Shown: positions 52,652-64,000 of the stretch, piece after piece
Layout of the letters: every line of letters begins with the position of its first letter
Position numbering within the stretch: position 1 is the stretch's first letter
Assembly (NCBI RefSeq): GCF_004402045.1
Contig: NZ_SOMG01000011.1
Coordinates: 62,001-126,000, forward strand
Origin: Lelliottia nimipressuralis
Lineage (GTDB): Bacteria; Pseudomonadota; Gammaproteobacteria; Enterobacterales; Enterobacteriaceae
DNA length: 64,000 nucleotides
Reading direction: 5' to 3'
Program-made: the position numbers and the translations under genes
Notes under the pieces: generated by a model
Told to the model about the DNA's origin: nothing
Database searches by the model: none
The model's input: only the letters and a program-made list of their open reading frames with translations

Positions 52652-54051
52652 ATACTCGCCAGCTACTCAGCGTCGGTATCGATATCGGCACCACTACCAC
52701 TCAGGTGATCTTCTCGCGCCTTGAGCTGGTCAACCGTGCGGCAGTGTCGCAGGTGCCGCGCTACGAATTCATCAAACGCGAAATTAGCTGGCAAAGCCCG
52801 GTGTTCTTTACCCCCGTTGATAAGCAGGGCGGGTTGAAAGAGGCCGAACTTAAGGCACTGATCCTCGCCCAGTATCAGGCGGCGGGCATCAAGCCTGAGG
52901 CCGTCGATTCCGGTGCGATCATCATTACCGGAGAAAGCGCCAAAACCCGCAACGCACGACCCGCAGTGATGACGCTCGCCCAGTCGCTGGGGGACTTTGT
53001 GGTTGCCAGCGCCGGTCCGCATCTGGAATCGGTGATTGCCGGTCAAGGAGCGGGAGTGCAAACCCTGTCCGAGCAAAAAATGTGCCGCGTACTGAATATC
53101 GACATCGGCGGCGGGACGTCGAACTTCGTCCTGTTCGATGCCGGAAAGGTCAGCGGTTCGGCCTGCCTGAACGTTGGCGGACGGCTTCTGGAAACGGATG
53201 GTCAGGGGCGAGTGGTGTATGCGCATCAACCGGGACAGATGATTGTTGATGACGTATTTGGTCCGGGCTTTGACGCCCGAACCCTCAATGCGGCGCAGCT
53301 TGTTCAGGTGGCTCGACGGATGGCGGCGCTGATTGTGGAGGTGATTGACGGCACGCTTTCACCGTTGGCGCAGGCGCTGATGCAAACCGGTTCACTGCCT
53401 GCGGGCGTGAAACCGGATGTGATTACGCTTTCAGGGGGAGTGGGCGAATGCTACCGCAACCAACCTGCCGATCCGTTCTGTTTTTCCGATATCGGGCCGC
53501 TGCTCGCCACGGCGCTGCACGAACATCCGCGCCTGCGTGATATGAACGTGCAGTTCCCGGCGCAGACCGTGCGTGCCACGGTGATTGGTGCCGGAGCGCA
53601 TACGCTGTCGCTTTCGGGCAGCACTATCTGGCTGGAAGGTGTAGCGCTTCCGCTGCGCAATCTGCCGGTGGCGATTCCAGTTGATGAGGCTGATTTGGTT
53701 GCCGCCTGGCAGCAAGCGCTGATGCAACTCGATCTGGATCCGCAAACGGACGCCTACGTGCTGGCGCTGCCCGGTTCGCTGCCGGTGCGCTACGCCGCGC
53801 TATTAACGGTGATTGATGCGCTGCAGGCCTTTGTCGCGCGCTATCCGAATCCGCATCCCCTGCTGGTGGTAGCCGAGCAGGATTTTGGTAAAGCCCTGGG
53901 CATGCTGTTACGCCCACAGTTACAGCAACACCCGCTGGCGGTCATCGATGAGGTGGTTGTCCGGGCGGGGGACTATATCGACATTGGTACGCCTCTTTTT
54001 GGCGGATCGGTTGTGCCGGTGACGGTGAAATCACTCGCATTTCCTTCCTGA
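52648..54051 (+). CDS. eutA: Ethanolamine ammonia-lyase reactivating factor EutA
   Basis: 467-aa ASKHA-fold protein that exchanges damaged cobalamin in EutBC for adenosylcobalamin in an ATP-dependent way. GTG start at 52648. Motifs: GIDIGTTTTQVIFSRLEL, the phosphate-2 loop NIDIGGGTSNFVLFDAG and the adenosine block LSGGVGECY. In E. coli K-12 this part of the operon is disrupted by prophage CPZ-55; here the eutA-eutB junction is clean with an 11-nt gap. Confidence 0.96.
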   Translation: MNTRQLLSVGIDIGTTTTQVIFSRLELVNRAAVSQVPRYEFIKREISWQSPVFFTPVDKQGGLKEAELKALILAQYQAAGIKPEAVDSGAIIITGESAKTRNARPAVMTLAQSLGDFVVASAGPHLESVIAGQGAGVQTLSEQKMCRVLNIDIGGGTSNFVLFDAGKVSGSACLNVGGRLLETDGQGRVVYAHQPGQMIVDDVFGPGFDARTLNAAQLVQVARRMAALIVEVIDGTLSPLAQALMQTGSLPAGVKPDVITLSGGVGECYRNQPADPFCFSDIGPLLATALHEHPRLRDMNVQFPAQTVRATVIGAGAHTLSLSGSTIWLEGVALPLRNLPVAIPVDEADLVAAWQQALMQLDLDPQTDAYVLALPGSLPVRYAALLTVIDALQAFVARYPNPHPLLVVAEQDFGKALGMLLRPQLQQHPLAVIDEVVVRAGDYIDIGTPLFGGSVVPVTVKSLAFPS

Positions 54052-54062
54052 GGGAACGACTT

Positions 54063-55424
54063 ATGAAACTAAAGACCACATTGTTCGGCAATGTTTATCA
54101 GTTTAAGGATGTGAAAGAGGTGCTGGCAAAAGCCAACGAACTGCGTTCGGGGGATGTGCTGGCAGGGGTAGCTGCAACCAGTTCGCAGGAGCGCGTGGCG
54201 GCCAAGCAGGTGCTGTCAGAAATGACGGTGGCGGATATCCGCAATAACCCGGTGATTTCCTATGAAGAGGACTGCGTCACGCGTCTGATTCAGGATGACG
54301 TCAACGAAACGGCCTATAACCGCATCAAAAACTGGAGCATCAGCGAACTGCGCGAGTACGTGCTGAGCGATGAAACCTCCGTTGATGACATTGCTTTTAC
54401 GCGCAAAGGGTTAACCTCGGAAGTGGTCGCCGCGGTAGCGAAAATATGCTCTAACGCGGACCTGATCTACGGCGGTAAGAAAATGCCGGTGATCAAAAAG
54501 GCCAACACCACTATCGGTCTGCCGGGCACATTCAGCTGCCGTTTACAGCCGAACGACACCCGTGATGACGTGCAGAGTATTGCGGCACAAATTTACGAGG
54601 GACTGTCCTTCGGTGCGGGCGATGCGGTAATTGGCGTAAACCCGGTAACGGATGATGTGGAAAACTTAAGCCGCGTACTGGATACCGTGTACGGCGTCAT
54701 CGATAAATTCAACATCCCGACCCAGGGCTGTGTACTGGCACACGTTACCACCCAGATTGAAGCGATTCGTCGCGGCGCGCCGGGTGGGCTGATTTTCCAG
54801 AGTATCTGCGGCAGCGAGAAAGGCTTAAAAGAGTTCGGCGTTGAGCTGGCTATGCTGGATGAAGCACGCGCGGTGGGCGCGGAGTTCAACCGCATTGCCG
54901 GGGAAAACTGCCTGTACTTCGAAACCGGGCAAGGGTCTGCGCTCTCCGCAGGCGCTAACTTCGGTGCCGATCAGGTGACGATGGAAGCGCGTAACTACGG
55001 ACTGGCGCGTCACTACGATCCGTTTCTGGTGAACACCGTAGTGGGCTTTATCGGGCCGGAGTATCTGTACAACGATCGTCAGATTATTCGCGCGGGTCTG
55101 GAAGATCACTTTATGGGCAAGCTGAGTGGCATCTCAATGGGCTGCGACTGCTGCTACACCAACCATGCTGATGCTGACCAGAACCTCAACGAAAACCTGA
55201 TGATTCTGCTCGCCACCGCTGGCTGCAACTACATCATGGGCATGCCGCTCGGTGACGACATCATGCTCAACTATCAGACCACCGCATTTCACGACACCGC
55301 CACCGTCCGTCAGTTGCTGAATTTACGGCCGTCGCCGGAGTTTGAACGCTGGCTGGAAACCATGGGCATTATGGCAAACGGTCGCCTGACCAAACGGGCG
55401 GGCGATCCGTCACTGTTCTTCTGA
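54063..55424 (+). CDS. eutB: Ethanolamine ammonia-lyase large subunit EutB
   Basis: 453-aa TIM-barrel subunit that binds ethanolamine and the adenosyl end of cobalamin and splits ethanolamine into acetaldehyde and ammonia. Recognisable segments are [54 protein letters not shown] (active-site Glu) and [19 protein letters not shown]. Length equals E. coli and Salmonella. Followed by eutC after 19 nt. Confidence 0.98.
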   Translation: MKLKTTLFGNVYQFKDVKEVLAKANELRSGDVLAGVAATSSQERVAAKQVLSEMTVADIRNNPVISYEEDCVTRLIQDDVNETAYNRIKNWSISELREYVLSDETSVDDIAFTRKGLTSEVVAAVAKICSNADLIYGGKKMPVIKKANTTIGLPGTFSCRLQPNDTRDDVQSIAAQIYEGLSFGAGDAVIGVNPVTDDVENLSRVLDTVYGVIDKFNIPTQGCVLAHVTTQIEAIRRGAPGGLIFQSICGSEKGLKEFGVELAMLDEARAVGAEFNRIAGENCLYFETGQGSALSAGANFGADQVTMEARNYGLARHYDPFLVNTVVGFIGPEYLYNDRQIIRAGLEDHFMGKLSGISMGCDCCYTNHADADQNLNENLMILLATAGCNYIMGMPLGDDIMLNYQTTAFHDTATVRQLLNLRPSPEFERWLETMGIMANGRLTKRAGDPSLFF

Positions 55425-55443
55425 TGACGCGGGGATGACACAG

Positions 55444-56340
55444 ATGGATCAAAAACAGATTGAAGAAATTGTACGCAGCGTTATGGCGTCAATGGGAGAG
55501 TCGCAGCCGCAGGCGCAAGCGTCGTCACCAGAAGAGAAATGTAGCACCGCGCAGTGTGTTGCACCAACGGGTGAAAGCTGTTCAATGGATTTAGGCTCAG
55601 CCGAGGCCAAAGCGTGGATTGGCGTTGAGAACCCGCACCGCGCAGAGGTGTTGACCGAGCTGCGCCGCAGCACCGCCGCGCGTGTATGTACCGGGCGTGC
55701 CGGTCCACGCCCGCGCACTCAGGCGCTGCTGCGTTTCCTGGCCGATCACTCGCGTTCAAAAGACACGGTATTGAAAGAAGTGCCCGAAGAGTGGGTAAAA
55801 GCCCAGGGGCTGCTGGAAGTACGCTCGGAAATCAGTGACAAAAACCTGTATCTGACGCGCCCGGATCTGGGACGTCGTCTGAGTGCGGAAGCCATTGAAG
55901 CGCTGAAATCACAGTGTGTAATGAACCCGGATGTGCAGGTGATTATCTCTGATGGCCTGTCTACCGACGCCATTACCGCCAACTACGAAGAGATCCTGCC
56001 GCCGCTGTTGTCGGGCTTAAAACAGGCCGGATTGAAGGTTGGGACGCCGTTCTTTGTTCGCTATGGTCGCGTGAAAATCGAAGATCAGATCGGCGAACTG
56101 CTTGGTGCGAAAGCGGTGATCCTGCTGGTTGGGGAACGTCCGGGCCTTGGCCAGTCTGAAAGCCTTTCCTGCTATGCCGTCTATTCGCCGTGCGTGGCGA
56201 CGACCGTTGAAGCTGACCGTACCTGTATCTCGAATATTCACCAGGGCGGTACGCCACCGGTTGAAGCGGCGGCGGTGATTGTGGATTTGGCCAGGCGCAT
56301 GCTGGAGCAAAAAGCATCCGGCATCAATATGACCCGTTAA
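55444..56340 (+). CDS. eutC: Ethanolamine ammonia-lyase small subunit EutC
   Basis: 298-aa cobalamin-binding subunit. The N-terminal ~19 residues ([19 protein letters not shown]) are the amphipathic microcompartment-targeting signal. A variable Cys-rich linker with CSTAQC and ESC follows, then the conserved [31 protein letters not shown] and [23 protein letters not shown] 55444 is chosen over 55435 because GGGG at 55431-55434 is then 9 nt away and the family start is MDQKQ. Confidence 0.97.
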   Translation: MDQKQIEEIVRSVMASMGESQPQAQASSPEEKCSTAQCVAPTGESCSMDLGSAEAKAWIGVENPHRAEVLTELRRSTAARVCTGRAGPRPRTQALLRFLADHSRSKDTVLKEVPEEWVKAQGLLEVRSEISDKNLYLTRPDLGRRLSAEAIEALKSQCVMNPDVQVIISDGLSTDAITANYEEILPPLLSGLKQAGLKVGTPFFVRYGRVKIEDQIGELLGAKAVILLVGERPGLGQSESLSCYAVYSPCVATTVEADRTCISNIHQGGTPPVEAAAVIVDLARRMLEQKASGINMTR

Positions 56341-56349
56341 GGAGGCATC

Positions 56350-57009
56350 ATGCCAGCATTAGATTTGATTAGACCTTCAGTCACCGCAATGCGCGTGATT
56401 GCCTCGGTAAATGACGATTTTGCCCGTGAACTTAAATTACCGCCACATATACGTAGCCTTGGACTCATCACAGCAGATTCTGATGACGTGGCGTATATTG
56501 CCGCAGACGAAGCGACAAAACAGGCAATGGTCGAAGTGGTTTATGGCCGCTCGCTGTATGCCGGCGCGGCGCACAATCCCTCTCCAACCTCGGGCGAAGT
56601 GCTGATTATGCTCGGGGGGCCAAACCCGGCCGAAGTTCGCGCAGGTCTGGACGCGATGGTGGCCAATATTGAAAGCGGTGCGGCGTTCCAGTGGGCAAAT
56701 GACGCAGAAGATACCGCTTTCCTGGCACATGTGGTTTCGCGTACCGGATCGTATCTCTCGGCGACCGTAGGATGCCGACCTGGCGATCCGATGGCGTATC
56801 TGGTGGCGCCGCCGCTGGAGGCGACGTTTGGTATTGATGCTGCGCTGAAATCTGCTGATGTGCAGATTGCCACCTATGTGCCGCCACCGTCAGAAACCAA
56901 CTATTCGGCCGCGTTTTTGACCGGTAGCCAGGCTGCCTGTAAAGCCGCCTGTAACGCCTTTGCTGATGCCGTGTTGGATATTGCCCGTAATCCAGTCCAG
57001 CGCGCGTAA
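56350..57009 (+). CDS. eutL: Trimeric microcompartment shell protein EutL
   Basis: 219-aa tandem-BMC protein forming pseudohexameric trimers with a gated central pore. It starts [31 protein letters not shown] and keeps [23 protein letters not shown] and the second-domain [24 protein letters not shown]. Length equals E. coli EutL. GGAGG lies 5 nt before the ATG. Confidence 0.97.
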   Translation: MPALDLIRPSVTAMRVIASVNDDFARELKLPPHIRSLGLITADSDDVAYIAADEATKQAMVEVVYGRSLYAGAAHNPSPTSGEVLIMLGGPNPAEVRAGLDAMVANIESGAAFQWANDAEDTAFLAHVVSRTGSYLSATVGCRPGDPMAYLVAPPLEATFGIDAALKSADVQIATYVPPPSETNYSAAFLTGSQAACKAACNAFADAVLDIARNPVQRA

Positions 57010-57020
57010 GAGAGGTAGTG

Positions 57021-57551
57021 ATGATCAATGCACTGGGATTACTGGAAGTGGATGGTATGGTGGCTGCCGTAGACGCGGCAGATGCCATGTTGAAAGCCGC
57101 TAACGTGCGTCTGCTGAGCCACGAAGTGCTCGATCCTGGCCGGCTGACGCTGGTGGTGGAAGGCGATCTGGCTGCGTGCCGCGCAGCGCTGGATGCCGGC
57201 AGCGCTGCCGCAGCGCGTACAGGCCGTGTTATCAGCCGTAAGGAAATAGGCCGGCCGGACGATGACACCCAGTGGCTGATCGGCGGTTTTACGCGCCAGC
57301 CGGAGAAACCAGAACAGAAGCCAGAAGTGAAAGCAGACGTAAATACGCAGAAGACGCAGGATACCCCGTTGACGTCTGAATCCTCTGAGCAACTTCTGAC
57401 GCTGTTGGCATCGGTCCGTCAAGGAATGACTGCAGGGGAAGTGGCTGCTCACTTTGGCTGGTCACTTGATGAAGCCAGAAAGGCGCTGGAACAGCTCTTT
57501 TCTCAAGGAGCGTTGCGTAAACGCAGTAGTCGCTATCGCTTAAAAAATTAA
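57021..57551 (+). CDS. eutK: Shell protein with C-terminal nucleic-acid-binding-like domain EutK
   Basis: 176-aa protein: one BMC domain (residues 1-90, MINALGLLEVDGMVAAVDAADAM), a charged linker (PEKPEQKPEVKADVNTQKTQ) and a C-terminal winged-helix-like domain (RQGMTAGEVAAHFGWSLDEARKALEQLFSQGALRKR). It is about ten residues longer than E. coli EutK (166 aa), all in the linker. ATG 57021 is preferred to GTG 57018 on family grounds. Confidence 0.95.
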   Translation: MINALGLLEVDGMVAAVDAADAMLKAANVRLLSHEVLDPGRLTLVVEGDLAACRAALDAGSAAAARTGRVISRKEIGRPDDDTQWLIGGFTRQPEKPEQKPEVKADVNTQKTQDTPLTSESSEQLLTLLASVRQGMTAGEVAAHFGWSLDEARKALEQLFSQGALRKRSSRYRLKN

Positions 57552-57599
57552 CCTGTCGGAGGGTCGGGGGCTTCGTTGAGGCTTCCGGCTTAAAAGATC

Positions 57600-58652
57600 A
57601 TGAAAAAGACCCGAACTGCAAACCTGCACCATCTTTATCATGAAGCATTACCCGAAGACGTTAAACTTACGCCGAAAGTGGAGGTGGACAACGTTCACCA
57701 GCGGCGAACAACGGATGTGTATGAGCATGCGCTGACGATTACCGCCTGGCAGCAAATATACGACCAGCTGCATCCGGGAAAATTTCATGGCGAGTTCACG
57801 GAAATCCTGCTCGACGATATTCAGGTGTTCCGTGAATACACCGGACTGGCGCTGCGTCAGTCATGTCTTGTCTGGCCGAACTCGTTCTGGTTTGGTATTC
57901 CGGCCACGCGCTGCGAACAGGGATTTATTGGCACCCAGTGTCTGGGTAACGCTGAAATTGCCACCCGCCCGGGCGGGACGGAGTTTGAACTGAGCACGCC
58001 GGATGATTACACCATTCTGGGTGTCGTTATTTCGGAAGAGGTGATTGCCCGTCAGGCCAACTTCCTGCATAACCCGGAAAGGGTGCTGCATATGCTGCGT
58101 AACCAGTCGGCGCTGGAAGTGAAAGAACATCACAAAGCTGCTCTATGGGGCTTTGTGCAGCAGGCGCTGGCGACATTTAGCGAGAATCCGGCAAACCTCC
58201 ATCAACCTGCAGTACGCAAAGTGCTGGGCGATAACCTGCTGCTGGCGATGGGCACCATGCTGGAAGAAGCGCAGCCGATAATCACGGCCGAGAGCATCAG
58301 CCATCAGAGCTATCGTCGCCTGCTGTCGCGTGCGCGCGAATATGTGCTGGAAAATATGTCAGAGCCGCTGACCGTACTCGACCTGTGTAATCAGTTGCAC
58401 GTCAGCCGTCGGACGCTGCAAAACGCCTTTCATACGATACTCGGAATTGGTCCGAATGCCTGGTTAAAACGTATTCGTCTGAACGCCGTGCGTCGCGAGC
58501 TGATAAGCCCGTGGTCGCAAAGCGCGACGGTAAAAGACGCCGCCATGCAGTGGGGATTTTGGCATTTGGGGCAGTTTGCCACTGACTACCAGCAATTGTT
58601 TGCGGAGAAACCGTCGTTGACGCTGCATCAGCGTATGCGCCAGTGGGTGTGA
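57600..58652 (+). CDS. eutR: AraC-family activator of the eut operon EutR
   Basis: 350-aa regulator that senses ethanolamine together with adenosylcobalamin and activates PeutS. The C-terminal AraC domain has two helix-turn-helix segments ([20 protein letters not shown] and [24 protein letters not shown]); the N-terminal ~230 residues bind effectors. It is the last gene of the operon, 48 nt after eutK, a spacing that also allows the weak constitutive promoter known in Salmonella. Confidence 0.97.
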   Translation: MKKTRTANLHHLYHEALPEDVKLTPKVEVDNVHQRRTTDVYEHALTITAWQQIYDQLHPGKFHGEFTEILLDDIQVFREYTGLALRQSCLVWPNSFWFGIPATRCEQGFIGTQCLGNAEIATRPGGTEFELSTPDDYTILGVVISEEVIARQANFLHNPERVLHMLRNQSALEVKEHHKAALWGFVQQALATFSENPANLHQPAVRKVLGDNLLLAMGTMLEEAQPIITAESISHQSYRRLLSRAREYVLENMSEPLTVLDLCNQLHVSRRTLQNAFHTILGIGPNAWLKRIRLNAVRRELISPWSQSATVKDAAMQWGFWHLGQFATDYQQLFAEKPSLTLHQRMRQWV

Positions 58653-58661
58653 TGACATTAT

Positions 58662-58752
58662 TGTGCCGGATGCGACGCTTTGCGTCTTATCCAGCCTACG
58701 GGGCGGTGCCGTCGTAGATGTAGGCCTGATTAGGCGCTAGCCGTCATCAGGC
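58662..58752. repeat. BIME of a different REP type between eutR and hemF
   Basis: It begins TGTGCCGGATGCGACGC and continues GTCTTATCCAGCCTACG, then TAGATGTAGGCCTGATTAGG and CATCAGGCA. This is the GCCGGATG...GCCTGAT REP form familiar from E. coli, Salmonella and Citrobacter, unlike the GGGTGGCG...CCACCGGG form of the other elements here. It borders the eut operon. Confidence 0.85.
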
Positions 58753-58772
58753 AAAAAAAACGGCCAGGTAAA

Positions 58773-60547
<1,775 letters not shown>

Positions 60548-60759
60548 GCGGCCTGAATACTGAAAATTGGGGTCCTGGTGTTATATCGTATCGTGTTTCC
60601 CGTTACGACAGTCCATATTGAGAATTGTTTTACTTTTCATTTCAATACGTGACAAAGTGACATTATGCCAAATTTTGGCGAGATTTTCCCCGGTTATTGG
60701 CTAAACGCACCGTTCGCGCCATAATCACTGTTTTTAAACCCGAAAAGGCGGTTAATACC

Positions 60760-61185
60760 ATGGAGATACGCGTTTTTCGCCAGGAAGATTTCGAAGAGGT
60801 GATCACCCTTTGGGAACGCTGCGATTTGCTGCGTCCGTGGAACGATCCGGAAATGGATATCGAACGTAAGGTGAATCACGACGTCAGTCTGTTTCTGGTT
60901 GCGGAAGTCAATGGCGTGGTCGTGGGAACAGTGATGGGCGGTTATGATGGCCACCGCGGCTCGGCCTATTATCTGGGCGTTCACCCGGAATACCGTGCCC
61001 GTGGCATCGCCAACGCGCTGCTTAATCGTCTCGAGAAGAAGCTTATCGCCCGCGGCTGCCCGAAAATCCAGATCATGGTGCGGGAGGATAACGACGTGGT
61101 GCTGGGCATGTATGAACGTCTGGGCTATGAACACGCTGACGTGCTGAGTTTAGGTAAGCGCCTGATCGAAGATGAAGAGTACTGA
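60760..61185 (+). CDS. ypeA: GNAT-family N-acetyltransferase YpeA
   Basis: 141-aa acetyltransferase with the acetyl-CoA-binding motif [22 protein letters not shown] and the C-terminal [18 protein letters not shown]. Substrate unknown. ATG 60760 gives the E. coli length; the frame is open from 60697 but the extension has no ribosome site. Overlaps yfeZ by 14 nt. Confidence 0.94.
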   Translation: MEIRVFRQEDFEEVITLWERCDLLRPWNDPEMDIERKVNHDVSLFLVAEVNGVVVGTVMGGYDGHRGSAYYLGVHPEYRARGIANALLNRLEKKLIARGCPKIQIMVREDNDVVLGMYERLGYEHADVLSLGKRLIEDEEY

Positions 61186-61621
61186 AATCCATCCCGCAGA
61201 TTATGACGCGCAGGGCCGTGTCAGGCTGCCCTTTTTATTCTGGTGCGTTCTGCTGCTGCAGGCCCGCACCTGGGTGCTGTTTGTGATGGCCGCTGCGTCA
61301 CGCGGGCAGGGCGACACGCTGCTGAATCTCTTTTATCCCGATCATGACGCCTTCTGGCTCGGCTTATTGCCGGGCGTACCGGCGGTGGTGGCTTTTTTGT
61401 GCAGTGGCCGACGGCATGCGATCCCGCGTTTGTGGCGTGCGCTTCGCTGGCTGCTGATCCTTGCTCAGATTGCGCTGCTCTTCTGGCAGCCGGTACTCTG
61501 GTGGTACGGTGAACCGCTGACGGGCCTCGGCGTTGCGCTGGTGGTTACCGATATTGTGGCGCTGCTGTGGCTGCTGACCAACCCTCGTCTTCGCGCCTGT
61601 TTTACGCATCAGGATGATTAA
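61172..61621 (+). CDS. yfeZ: Inner-membrane DUF2919 protein YfeZ
   Basis: 149-aa protein with four predicted membrane segments (about residues 20-42, 60-78, 88-106 and 115-136), rich in Trp and Leu. Function unknown. The overlap with ypeA implies coupled translation. Confidence 0.9.
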   Translation: MKSTEIHPADYDAQGRVRLPFLFWCVLLLQARTWVLFVMAAASRGQGDTLLNLFYPDHDAFWLGLLPGVPAVVAFLCSGRRHAIPRLWRALRWLLILAQIALLFWQPVLWWYGEPLTGLGVALVVTDIVALLWLLTNPRLRACFTHQDD

Positions 61622-61624
61622 TCC

Positions 61625-61652
61625 GGCACTTTTTGCCGATGTCGCACTCCAA
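61625..61652 (+). promoter_or_regulatory. Putative sigma-E promoter of yfeY
   Basis: GGCACTT (61625-61631) and TCCAA (61648-61652) are spaced 16 nt apart, resembling the RpoE consensus GGAACTT-N16-TCTRA with one mismatch in each box. yfeY belongs to the RpoE regulon in E. coli, which supports the reading. Confidence 0.5.
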
Positions 61653-61684
61653 CAAGCGTTGATTTAACAAGAAAGGACGTTTCA

Positions 61685-62260
61685 ATGAAATCGCTGCGTT
61701 TACTTTTATGCGCTCTCCCGCTGGCATTGACCGGCTGTTCGACGCTCTCCTCCATTAACTGGTCCGCTGCGTATCCGTGGAACTGGTTTGGCTCATCAAC
61801 GGAAGTGACCGAGCAGGGAGTGGGAAAAATTACCGCCGCGACGGCGCTGGATCAGAATGCCATTCAGGATGCGCTCAGCAGCGATTACCGCCTGCGCAGC
61901 GGCATGAAAACGGAGAATGGCAATATTGTTCGCTATTACGAAGCGCTGAAGGGCGACAAGCTGGCGCTGGTGATTAATGGTGATAAAGGCACGGTAAACC
62001 GTATCGCGGTGATGGATGAAGACATTCCAACCGCAACCGGTGTGAAAGTGGGGACCCCGTTTAGCGATCTCTATAAACAGGCGTTTGGCAACTGCACCAG
62101 CGTGCCGTCTGACGACAAGGTTGCGGTGGAATGTAAGGCTGAAGGCAGCCAGCACATCAGCTACGTCTTTACCGGCACCTGGAGCGGCCCGGAAGGTTTG
62201 ATGCCGTCTGACGACACCCTGAAGAGCTGGAAGGTGAGCAAAATTATCTGGCAGCAGTAA
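61685..62260 (+). CDS. yfeY: Outer-membrane lipoprotein YfeY (RpoE-regulated)
   Basis: 191-aa lipoprotein precursor. The signal peptide MKSLRLLLCALPLALTGC ends in the lipobox LTGC with acylated Cys18. No Asp follows at +2 (Ser), so export to the outer membrane is expected. The mature part is the DUF1131 family; function unknown. AAGGA lies upstream of the ATG. Confidence 0.93.
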   Translation: MKSLRLLLCALPLALTGCSTLSSINWSAAYPWNWFGSSTEVTEQGVGKITAATALDQNAIQDALSSDYRLRSGMKTENGNIVRYYEALKGDKLALVINGDKGTVNRIAVMDEDIPTATGVKVGTPFSDLYKQAFGNCTSVPSDDKVAVECKAEGSQHISYVFTGTWSGPEGLMPSDDTLKSWKVSKIIWQQ

Positions 62261-62325
62261 TTTGCGCCTGAACAAACCGCCTCGCTGAAATCCGGGTATA
62301 ATACCCGCCATCCATGCCACGCTGA

Positions 62326-63252
<927 letters not shown>

Positions 63253-63260
63253 TAAACTTT

Positions 63261-63310
63261 CTCCCTCTCCCTGTGGGAGAGGGCCGGGGTGAGGGCATCA
63301 GGCCGCACCC
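63261..63310. repeat. Dispersed CCCTCTCC repeat after yfeX
   Basis: CCCTCTCCC-TGT-GGGAGAGGG (63263-63283) is a perfect 9-bp stem, followed by CCGGGGTGAGGGCATCAGG. This unit recurs in intergenic DNA of many enterics, and part of it is also at 26956. It may terminate yfeX transcription. Confidence 0.7.
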
Positions 63311-63425
63311 CTTATTCCCTTTTCTGCTTCTAAATCACCAAACGGTATATAAAACCGTTACTCCTTTGGTCCTCGTTATAAATATTATGACTATAAGATA
63401 GTCATCACATTTATAAGGGTGCGCA

Positions 63426-64000
63426 ATGGCCGTTACTGTACTGAAAAAAGGAACTCTGGCGCTGGCAGGTCTACTGCTGGTGGCACAGGCGCAGGCGACT
63501 GAGCTGCTGAACAGTTCATATGACGTCTCCCGCGAGCTGTTTGCCGCCCTTAATCCACCGTTTGAACAGCAGTGGGCGAAAGAAAACAATGGCGATAAGC
63601 TGACCATTAAGCAGTCTCACGCCGGTTCATCCAAGCAGGCGCTTGCCATTCTTCAGGGACTGAAAGCGGACGTCGTGACCTACAACCAGGTCACTGACGT
63701 GCAGATCCTGCACGACAAAGGCAAGCTGATCCCGGCCGACTGGCAGAGCCGTCTGCCCAACAACAGCTCGCCGTTCTATTCCACCATGGGCTTCCTGGTG
63801 CGCAAGGGCAACCCGAAGAATATCCACGACTGGAGCGACCTGGTGCGTTCCGACGTGAAGCTGATTTTCCCGAACCCAAAAACCTCCGGTAACGCGCGTT
63901 ATACCTATTTAGCGGCGTGGGGGGCGGCGGACAAGGCTGACGGTAACGATAAAGCCAAAACCGAGCAGTTCATGACCCAGTTCCTGAAAAACGTCGAAGT
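63426..64000 (+). CDS. cysP: Thiosulfate/sulfate-binding periplasmic protein CysP (partial)
   Basis: The first 191 codons are present and the gene leaves the window in frame. A signal peptide (about residues 1-25, ending AQAQA before [15 protein letters not shown]) leads into the sulfate-binding fold with [21 protein letters not shown] and [20 protein letters not shown]. It is the ligand-binding part of the CysPUWA ABC importer. The AT-rich 63330-63420 interval should hold the CysB-activated promoter, though I could not define the CysB site. Confidence 0.96.
   Translation, partial: MAVTVLKKGTLALAGLLLVAQAQATELLNSSYDVSRELFAALNPPFEQQWAKENNGDKLTIKQSHAGSSKQALAILQGLKADVVTYNQVTDVQILHDKGKLIPADWQSRLPNNSSPFYSTMGFLVRKGNPKNIHDWSDLVRSDVKLIFPNPKTSGNARYTYLAAWGAADKADGNDKAKTEQFMTQFLKNVE

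Noticed and set aside
54052..54062. Prophage CPZ-55-like insertion site between eutA and eutB
   Set aside because: The junction is an uninterrupted 11-nt spacer, so no prophage or attachment duplication is present.

Overview
The window is chromosomal DNA of an Enterobacteriaceae species. Gene order matches the 53-56 min region of the E. coli/Salmonella chromosome (ppx-ppk, purMN, upp-uraA, hda, bepA, perM, bcp-gcvR, dapA-bamC, purC, dapE, acrD, narQ, aegA, tktB-talA, maeB, eut, hemF, amiA, yfeX, cysP). The accessory genes, and intergenic BIME/REP palindromes of the GTCGGGTGGCGCT...ACCCGAC type, suggest an Enterobacter-like genus (inference). No rRNA, tRNA, CRISPR array, prophage or intact insertion sequence was seen. 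Both ends cut genes: pdeA/yfgF on the left, cysP on the right.

Layout. 1-5742: end of a cyclic-di-GMP phosphodiesterase gene, polyphosphate metabolism (ppk-ppx) and purine synthesis (purMN, with a PurR box). 5896-8436: accessory bglK-bglA operon for phosphorylating and cleaving beta-glucosides, with two AscG-type operators. 8451-11349: upp-uraA and hda, the latter starting at CTG. 11352-16101: accessory locus with a PTS EIIC without its own EIIA/EIIB, a glycosylasparaginase-like hydrolase and an M17 aminopeptidase in one operon. Divergent from it is a protein that looks like a catalytically dead, domesticated IS481-type transposase. A well-spaced CRP-dependent promoter lies between. 16098-28698: conserved core genes (arsC-like yfgD, bepA, perM, bcp, gcvR, dapA, bamC, purC, ypfJ, tmcA, ypfH, ypfN, dapE, yffB). 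tmcA carries a one-base frameshift between its Walker A and Walker B motifs. 28699-43761: the 19-codon ypfM unit, acrD, narQ, aegA, nudK, ypfG, tktB-talA, maeB.

43776-58652 holds a complete 17-gene ethanolamine utilisation operon (eutSPQTDMNEJGHABCLKR). It encodes the lyase EutBC, its reactivase EutA, the cobalamin adenosyltransferase EutT, the aldehyde/alcohol/acetyl-phosphate enzymes EutE, EutG, EutD and EutQ, the shell proteins EutS, EutM, EutN, EutL and EutK, the transporter EutH and the activator EutR. EutT has Ser in place of the first Cys of its HX11CCX2C metal motif. 58662-64000: hemF, amiA, ypeA-yfeZ, yfeY, yfeX and the start of cysP.

The points most worth a second look are the transposase-derived protein facing the EIIC/glycosylasparaginase/aminopeptidase operon, the tmcA frameshift, the EutT substitution, the compact ypfM transcription unit, and BIMEs sitting at synteny breakpoints, one of which is of a different sequence type from the others.
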